DNA of 11,311 nucleotides from the NCBI GenBank assembly GCA_024643595.1, contig JAHEMS010000070.1, positions 1 to 11,311 of the forward strand, read 5' to 3'. The DNA is from Bacteroidota bacterium. Its GTDB lineage: Bacteria > Bacteroidota > Bacteroidia > Cytophagales > Cyclobacteriaceae. The notes beneath the pieces were generated by a model. It saw only the letters and a list, made by a program, of their open reading frames with translations. It was not told the origin of the DNA and did not search any database. Of this stretch, positions 6,639-11,311 are shown one piece after another (the first letter of the stretch is position 1; every line of letters starts with the position of its first letter). Both the position numbers and the translations under genes were made by a program.

Positions 6639-7532
6639 ATGAATATAAAAGCCTGGATTCACGCGTTTCGTTTGCGCACATTACCCCTTTCATTATCCTG
6701 CATTGGTATGGCTGGCTTCCTGGCCGCTTCTGTGGATAAATTTGATTCGCTGATTTTTTTACTTTGCTGTCTCACAACCGTTTTCTTGCAGGTGCTTTCA
6801 AACCTGGCTAACGACTATGGCGATTCTATTCATGGAGCAGATCATGCTGGGCGAAGCGGACCCCTGCGGGCGGTGCAGTCAGGTGCCATTTCGTTGTCTC
6901 AAATGCGAAACGCTGTGGTTATATTCTCTTTGCTTAGTTTCATGAGTGGAATTTCATTATTGATGATTTCATTTGGTTCGGAATGGAGGGCAATATTTTT
7001 CTTTTTAGGTTTGGGTTTGCTAAGTATTCTTGCGGCCATTGGATATACAGTTGGTAAAAAGCCTTATGGGTATATCGGTCTGGGTGATATTTCTGTATTG
7101 ATTTTCTTTGGTTTAGTTGGGGTTATGGGATCATATTATTTATTTACTCATTCTGTTACCTCATTGGAAGTATGGCCAGCGTTGAGCTGCGGGTTTTTTT
7201 CAATCGCAGTACTGAATGTGAATAATATTCGGGATTTGAATTCAGATAAAATGGCGGGTAAGTTTTCTATTCCTGTGCGCATTGGCAAGCGGAATGCTGC
7301 CAGATATCATTGGGTCCTCCTAATTGGCGGCTTGCTAAGCGCTGTTATTTATACCTTTTTAAATTTTCAATCTCCGTGGCAGTTTCTATTTTTGCTTATT
7401 GTTCCTTTTTTGGTTAGAAATGGAGTTGCCATTCAAAAAAAATCGTCTTCAGAACTTGATCCTTTTTTAAAACAAATGGCATTTTCTACCTTATTATTTG
7501 TTCTTTTGTTTGGTTTTGGTTTAGTTATTTGA
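6639..7532 (+). CDS. menA: 1,4-dihydroxy-2-naphthoate polyprenyltransferase (MenA)
   Basis: The product (297 aa) is a membrane prenyltransferase of the UbiA superfamily that attaches a polyprenyl chain to 1,4-dihydroxy-2-naphthoate, the step giving demethylmenaquinone. The first Asp-rich motif NDYGDSIHGAD (residues 58-68), followed by GPLRAVQSGAIS, is the MenA form. The middle motif YTVGKKPYGYIGLGD (136-150) and the second Asp-rich motif NNIRDLNSDKMAGK (195-208) are also present. About eight or nine hydrophobic segments span the chain, and the length is normal for MenA. ATG 6639 is chosen over an upstream TTG (6621), since MNIKAWIHAFRLRTLPLS is the usual family start. It lies 48 bases after the Gre-like gene; co-transcription with that operon is possible, and no clear promoter is seen in the gap. 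Confidence 0.93.
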   Translation: MNIKAWIHAFRLRTLPLSLSCIGMAGFLAASVDKFDSLIFLLCCLTTVFLQVLSNLANDYGDSIHGADHAGRSGPLRAVQSGAISLSQMRNAVVIFSLLSFMSGISLLMISFGSEWRAIFFFLGLGLLSILAAIGYTVGKKPYGYIGLGDISVLIFFGLVGVMGSYYLFTHSVTSLEVWPALSCGFFSIAVLNVNNIRDLNSDKMAGKFSIPVRIGKRNAARYHWVLLIGGLLSAVIYTFLNFQSPWQFLFLLIVPFLVRNGVAIQKKSSSELDPFLKQMAFSTLLFVLLFGFGLVI

Positions 7533-7548
7533 AACCATTGTATTTTTA
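7515..7548 (+). promoter_or_regulatory. Weak promoter candidate for the Crp/Fnr gene
   Basis: TATTTTTA (7541-7548) matches seven of eight positions of the -7 consensus, and TTTG (7515-7518, inside the menA end) lies 22 bp upstream. The ATG follows 16 bases after the -7 element. The region is T-rich, so chance matches are likely. Confidence 0.25.
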
Positions 7549-7564
7549 ATGAAATTCGGATATT

Positions 7565-8281
7565 ATGGCTAAAGTTGAGTTTAATATTGCTTGTACTCTC
7601 TGTGAACATTTAAAGGATTCGCTTTTTACTGGTTTGAACCCTGAGGATCTCAGCAGGATAAATAATCACAAGACGTGTATTCAATACAAAAAAGGTCAGA
7701 ATATTTTCTATGAGGGCACTCGTCCTACAGGTTTGTATTGCATGAATGGGGGCAAGGTTAAAGTCTACAAGAACAATGTTCAGGGTAAAGAATTCATTAT
7801 TTATATTGCTAAGCCAGGCGACTTTTTGGGCTACCGTGCCTTATTAAGTGAAGAGTTCTATCAAGCAACTGCTACTGTGCTGGAAGATGCCAAGATTTGT
7901 TTCATACCTAAAGAAAGTTTTTTTGAAGTACTTCAAAAAAATCCAGTTTTCATGAAGCGCGTGGTCCAGGCTGTTTGTCATGAGATGGGTATCATGGAAG
8001 AAAAGTTAGCTGAACTTGCCCATAAATCTGTGCGCGAACGTCTTGCGGCTAACTTGTTGATGTTAAAAGAGACATATGGTATGGAAGGAGAAGGTAGCTT
8101 TTTAATTGATTTAGCTCTTTCGCGTGAAGATCTGGCAAGCATAGTTGGCACGGCAACCGAAACCGTAATTCGTTTACTTTCAGAATTCAAATCAGAAGGG
8201 CTTATCTCCTTTGAGGGGAAGAAAATTAGAGTTCTGGAACCTAAGAAGTTAGCAAAACAAGCTGATCTCATCGTAGCCTAA
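7565..8281 (+). CDS. Crp/Fnr-family transcriptional regulator
   Basis: The product (238 aa) has a cyclic-nucleotide-binding-like sensor domain (about residues 30-125, with KKGQNIFYEGTRPTGLYCMN and GDFLGYRALLSEE), a long dimerisation helix (about 127-152) and a winged helix DNA-binding domain (about 155-228, with LSREDLASIVGTATETVIRL as the helix-turn-helix). An N-terminal CTLC pair (Cys10, Cys13) precedes the sensor, with further Cys at 38, 59, 112 and 138. A cysteine-based oxygen or redox sensor is possible, but the spacing is not that of E. coli Fnr. The cAMP-binding residues of Crp (RSSTA region) are not evident. Its place next to usp and ccoI-like genes suggests control of low-oxygen respiration. 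It has its own terminator. Confidence 0.9.
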   Translation: MAKVEFNIACTLCEHLKDSLFTGLNPEDLSRINNHKTCIQYKKGQNIFYEGTRPTGLYCMNGGKVKVYKNNVQGKEFIIYIAKPGDFLGYRALLSEEFYQATATVLEDAKICFIPKESFFEVLQKNPVFMKRVVQAVCHEMGIMEEKLAELAHKSVRERLAANLLMLKETYGMEGEGSFLIDLALSREDLASIVGTATETVIRLLSEFKSEGLISFEGKKIRVLEPKKLAKQADLIVA

Positions 8282-8310
8282 TTTAGTCAGATAAGGCTCT
8301 TTTATTTTTT
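8275..8310 (+). terminator. Probable Rho-independent terminator of the Crp/Fnr gene
   Basis: AGCCT (8275-8279) pairs with AGGCT (8294-8298); after one A-A mismatch the stem extends by two A-T pairs, leaving an 8-base loop. The T-rich tract CTCTTTTATTTTTT follows directly. The left arm overlaps the end of the coding region, including the first base of the TAA stop. The stem is short, so strength is uncertain. Confidence 0.5.
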
Positions 8311-8326
8311 CCTGTCAATATTATTC

Positions 8327-8338
8327 TGACAAAAGTCA
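8327..8338. promoter_or_regulatory. Candidate Crp/Fnr-type operator TGAC-N4-GTCA
   Basis: TGACAAAAGTCA is a perfect 4+4 inverted repeat with a 4-base spacer, the geometry of Fnr-type boxes (TTGAT-N4-ATCAA). Its centre is about 66 bp upstream of the start predicted from the -7 element at 8385. An overlapping dyad TGTCA-N9-TGACA (8313-8331) shares one half-site. It lies between the Crp/Fnr gene and the usp genes, so that regulator is the natural candidate to bind. Such short palindromes can occur by chance. Confidence 0.45.
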
Positions 8339-8384
8339 TCTTTTTCGTTGATACCTATCATTAAGGGTGGGTAGTGGTTTGACC

Positions 8385-8392
8385 TACATTTG
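8385..8392 (+). promoter_or_regulatory. -7 promoter element of the usp-usp-ccoI genes
   Basis: TACATTTG is a perfect TAnnTTTG match, 24 bases before the ATG at 8417. No TTG -33 element is found at normal spacing, as expected for an activator-dependent promoter. The element includes the TTG at 8390, which is therefore unlikely to be a start codon. Confidence 0.6.
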
Positions 8393-8416
8393 GATATCAA
8401 ACAAACCGCTACAGCC

Positions 8417-9250
8417 ATGAAAAAGATATTAGTTCCTTGCGATTTTTCTGATCCTGCGGTTCAGGCCTTTAAGATGGCCGTGGAAATTGCGAATCAAAAC
8501 AATGGCGAAGTTGTATTGCTGAACATTGTGGAGTTGCCGGTTATGCATGAAAGTGTGCTGATGCCCACTTTGTCATTTGAAGAGGCTTTTATTAAAGACA
8601 TGAAAGCACATGCCGAAAAAAACTTCGCCAAGATGAAAGATAAATGGGCTAAAGATGGACCTAAGATTTCATCCTTCGTGGAATTTGGTACCACTACGAC
8701 CACTATTCGGGATTTTATAAAAGATAAAAAGATCGACTTGGTTCTCATGGGTACACATGGTGCCAGTGGAGTAAAGGAATTTTTCATTGGCTCCAATACA
8801 GAAAAGATTGTCCGCACTTCTCCTGTACCTGTAATATCAATCAAGAAGCAGGTCAAGCTTTCATCTATTAAAAATATTGTTTTCCCCACTATGGGGGATG
8901 TCAAGCAGGAGAAAATTGTAAGTGAAGTAAAAATGTTGCAGAACTTTTTCAAAGCCACTCTACATGTGCTTTACGTGAATACACCTTCCTCATTCCGGAG
9001 AGATTTAGAGATCAAACCACATTTGAAAGCATTCGCTAAACGTTTTATGCTTAAGGATTTTACTTTAAATGTTTGGAACGATTACAGCGAAGAAGAGGGT
9101 TTGAAAAATTTTGTATTGGAATCCAAAGCAGATATGATCGCCATGAGCACGCATGGCCGCAGGGGGCTTAACCACCTCATGAGTGGCAGCATAGCGGAAG
9201 ATGCCGTAAACCATATTAACTGCCCCATTTGGACTTATAAGATCAACTAA
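8417..9250 (+). CDS. Universal stress protein with two Usp domains
   Basis: The product (277 aa) is a tandem-domain universal stress protein, cytoplasmic. Domain 1 (about residues 1-143) starts with KKILVPCDFSDPA and ends with the ATP-binding motif G-x2-G-x9-G-S (GTHGASGVKEFFIGSN, residues 112-127). Domain 2 (about 150-275) starts with IKNIVFPTMGD and ends with STHGRRGLNHLMSGS (244-258), where the first Gly of the motif is Ser. Domain 1 therefore looks able to bind ATP; domain 2 is close to the motif but altered. The ATG at 8417 gives the normal MKKILVP start; an upstream TTG (8390) lies inside the -7 element. It is the first gene of a unit with a second Usp and a CcoI-like ATPase, a grouping tied to low-oxygen growth. 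Confidence 0.92.
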   Translation: MKKILVPCDFSDPAVQAFKMAVEIANQNNGEVVLLNIVELPVMHESVLMPTLSFEEAFIKDMKAHAEKNFAKMKDKWAKDGPKISSFVEFGTTTTTIRDFIKDKKIDLVLMGTHGASGVKEFFIGSNTEKIVRTSPVPVISIKKQVKLSSIKNIVFPTMGDVKQEKIVSEVKMLQNFFKATLHVLYVNTPSSFRRDLEIKPHLKAFAKRFMLKDFTLNVWNDYSEEEGLKNFVLESKADMIAMSTHGRRGLNHLMSGSIAEDAVNHINCPIWTYKIN

Positions 9251-9269
9251 ATACAAAAATAAAATTGTT

Positions 9270-10040
9270 GTGAAAAAGCATATATTATTCCCGGTAGATT
9301 TGCAGCCGACAAAATATCATCTGTCAGACTATGCCAACTTATTATCTCATTTAGACAGCAAACGATTTTCAGCTTTTTTCTTAAAGGATTTTACAAAATC
9401 CGCTAAGGGCAAAGTAGCAGGGATCAATGAGCAAGACAAAGCTTCTTTGCAGAATTTACTTTCGGACGAAGCAAAGACATTAGACCTTGACATTAATTTT
9501 ATTAATAGCCAATCTAATTCGAGTGGCCTTATGAACCAAAGTAAGTTTGCGGATCTTGCGGTGATTAGCCCAATTACACATGATAACATGAGTCAATTGA
9601 TTCAATCTTTTCCGGATCATTTTTTTGAAGATATTGGATGTCCCATATTCCTGACAGAAGATTTGGTGAACTCGTATGAAGAAATATTGGTACTGTTTGA
9701 TTATGATCAATCGGGTCTGGTGGCATTGAAATCATTTCTCACCATATTTGGAAATGTATCCAAAGAAAAAAAAGTAACCATCATCACCGTTAGTCCGGAT
9801 GATGCACCTGAAATTCATTTGGAAAAGTACCTTGTCAGTTACCTTCAGAAGGTATTTGATAATGTTGGCATCGTTCCATTCAGTAATAAAAATTTAGCGG
9901 ATCAACTGGTGACATATGCTGAAAAATTGAGCAAACCCTTATTGGTTATGGGCAGAGCAGCTATTAACTTGCTAAAGAATAATCAATTAGCAACGAAATT
10001 GGCTGATCATCACATGTCCGTCTTTTATTCTAACCACTAA
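9270..10040 (+). CDS. Degenerate two-domain universal stress protein-like protein
   Basis: The product (256 aa) starts with KKHILFPVDLQPTKYHLSDY, a Usp-like first strand and helix, and has a second strand start at about residue 137 (EEILVLFDYDQSGLVALKSF), so it appears to be a tandem Usp. The ATP-binding G-x2-G-x9-G-S/T signature is absent from both halves: the equivalent places read ISPITHDNMSQLIQ and VMGRAAINLLKNN. It probably does not bind ATP in the usual way. The start is GTG at 9270, since no ATG in this frame gives the family's N-terminus. It follows the first usp by 19 bases and lies 2 bases before the ATPase gene, so it is part of the same transcript. The role is unknown; a partner or sensor protein is conceivable. 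Confidence 0.8.
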   Translation: MKKHILFPVDLQPTKYHLSDYANLLSHLDSKRFSAFFLKDFTKSAKGKVAGINEQDKASLQNLLSDEAKTLDLDINFINSQSNSSGLMNQSKFADLAVISPITHDNMSQLIQSFPDHFFEDIGCPIFLTEDLVNSYEEILVLFDYDQSGLVALKSFLTIFGNVSKEKKVTIITVSPDDAPEIHLEKYLVSYLQKVFDNVGIVPFSNKNLADQLVTYAEKLSKPLLVMGRAAINLLKNNQLATKLADHHMSVFYSNH

Positions 10041-10042
10041 GC

Positions 10043-11311
10043 ATGGCGTTTGAGGTAAAGGAGCAAACAATATGTTATCACTGTGGTCAGGTTTGCGAAG
10101 AACAAGAATTTATACATGAAGATAAGGTCTTCTGTTGTTACGGATGTCGTACCGTATTTGAAATACTTAATGAAAATAATCTTTGCGATTATTATTCATA
10201 TGAACATACTCCCGGCATCAATTTAAAGAATGTAAGTGAAGACACTTATTCTTATCTGGATGAAACTTCCATTAAAAAGAAACTATTAATTTTCGATTCT
10301 GTTGCCTACGCCAAAGTCGAATTTTTTGTCCCTTCCGTTCATTGCATTTCTTGTATTTGGCTTCTGGAAAACCTTGCTAAGTTAAACAGCGGAGTAGTAA
10401 AGTCCGAAGTTAACTTTGCGCGCAAGCGTGTAGTGATCGATTATAATCCATCCGTTGTAGCATTAAGCGAAATTGCCAGGTTAATGGCTTCTTTGGGATA
10501 TGGGCCTCTGATCAATCTAAGTGAAGAAAAAAAAGAGAAGCCTTCTTCAAAAGAGTTAATCATGAAGTTAGCGGTGGCCGGTTTCGTATTCGGCAATATT
10601 ATGCTACTCAGTTTCCCGGAATACCTGGGGTGGGAGGGAACGGAATCAGAACTCAAAACACTTATTTCATACTTGAATTTAGTGCTGGCCATCCCTGCTA
10701 CATTTTATAGTGGTAAAGATTATTTTGCAAATGCACTTCAAAGCTTCAGACAACGTCAAATTAACATCGATGTGCCCATCGCAGCCGGGTTAACAGCTTT
10801 GTTTTTAAGAAGTAGCTATGATATTCTTACGCATACTGGTCCAGGTTATCTTGATTCCCTTTCAGGATTAGTTTTCTTTCTCTTGATTGGGCGTTGGTTT
10901 CAAAGCAAGACTTACGAGAGCCTTGCGTTTGACCGTGATTTTCGCTCTTATTTTCCGTTGGCGGTTCAAAGGAAAAAAGGAGAAGAGTGGAGTCCTGTTG
11001 TCATTTATGAATTAGAAAAGGGCGATATCATTCGTATTCGTAATTGGGAAGTGGTGCCTGCCGATAGTTTATTATTGGATGCCGAGGCTTATTTTGATTA
11101 CAGTTTTGTTACCGGTGAGTCCAAGCCCATCATGGTCACCGCGGGAGCGCTTGTATATGCAGGTGGACGACTAATTGGTAAACCTGTATCTATGGTGGTG
11201 GATAAGAAAACTTCTCAAAGCCATCTTACCAGTTTGTGGAATAAGGAGGTTTTTCAAAAATCGGAGGAGAGTCAATACAGAAAAATAATTGATCAAACGG
11301 CCAGAATATTT
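10043..11311 (+). CDS. ccoI: CcoI/FixI-type heavy-metal (copper) P-type ATPase, N-terminal part (cut by window edge)
   Basis: The first 423 residues are present and the gene runs off the right edge in frame. An N-terminal Cys-rich metal-binding region (CYHCG at 11-15, CCYGC at 31-35) precedes a heavy-metal-associated domain with HCISCIWLLE (Cys101, Cys104), a form typical of CcoI/FixI. Four membrane segments follow at about 172-192, 206-223, 243-262 and 270-287. The actuator domain comes next, with PADSLLLD and the dephosphorylation motif TGES (357-360). The CPC membrane motif and the DKTG phosphorylation site would lie beyond the window. In the family this pump supplies copper for cbb3-type cytochrome oxidase assembly. 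ATG 10043 lies 2 bases after the preceding stop, so translation is likely coupled. The gene symbol is by family and synteny. Confidence 0.9.
   Translation, partial: MAFEVKEQTICYHCGQVCEEQEFIHEDKVFCCYGCRTVFEILNENNLCDYYSYEHTPGINLKNVSEDTYSYLDETSIKKKLLIFDSVAYAKVEFFVPSVHCISCIWLLENLAKLNSGVVKSEVNFARKRVVIDYNPSVVALSEIARLMASLGYGPLINLSEEKKEKPSSKELIMKLAVAGFVFGNIMLLSFPEYLGWEGTESELKTLISYLNLVLAIPATFYSGKDYFANALQSFRQRQINIDVPIAAGLTALFLRSSYDILTHTGPGYLDSLSGLVFFLLIGRWFQSKTYESLAFDRDFRSYFPLAVQRKKGEEWSPVVIYELEKGDIIRIRNWEVVPADSLLLDAEAYFDYSFVTGESKPIMVTAGALVYAGGRLIGKPVSMVVDKKTSQSHLTSLWNKEVFQKSEESQYRKIIDQTARIF

Noticed and set aside
8494..8958. 154-codon open frame on the minus strand inside the first usp gene
   Set aside because: It lies wholly inside a well-supported gene on the other strand, and its translation shows no recognisable domain.

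Overview
The window looks like chromosomal DNA from a Bacteroidota bacterium, probably Cytophagales-like; the order is a guess. The evidence is a moderate-to-low G+C content, several promoters of the Bacteroidota type (TAnnTTTG -7 element), little use of Shine-Dalgarno sequences, and typical families: DUF4382 lipoprotein, LytS-like kinase with LytTR regulator, a Gre-like protein often labelled '3-oxoacyl-ACP synthase', and a Crp/Fnr-Usp-CcoI cluster. No mobile element, CRISPR array, rRNA or tRNA was seen. Both edges cut genes: a glutathione peroxidase 3' end on the left and a copper P-type ATPase 5' part on the right.

Left part (1-2986): the tail of one glutathione peroxidase is followed by a second, membrane-anchored paralogue, then a DUF4382 lipoprotein. 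A strong hairpin terminator separates these from a convergent, secreted AXE1-type esterase on the minus strand.

Middle part (2987-6590): a divergent intergenic region holds a promoter for each side and a pair of short dyads in direct repeat, with centres 22 bp apart. This is a good operator candidate. Rightward runs a compact, apparently five-gene operon: LiaF-like membrane protein, DUF4288 protein, LytS-type histidine kinase, LytTR response regulator, and a Gre-like coiled-coil protein. The last three genes overlap or nearly touch. It reads as an envelope-stress sensing operon that may control itself through the paired dyads, and it is the best candidate here for an under-described system.

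Right part (6639-11311): menA (menaquinone biosynthesis) is followed by a Crp/Fnr regulator with its own terminator. Next comes a small palindrome (TGAC-N4-GTCA) upstream of a consensus -7 element that drives two universal stress proteins and a CcoI/FixI-type ATPase. The layout fits a low-oxygen respiratory module in which the Crp/Fnr protein controls the usp-ccoI genes; cbb3 oxidase genes would be expected just beyond the right edge.

Several start sites were moved from upstream TTG codons to the following ATG, because the TTG lies inside a promoter element or the preceding stop.
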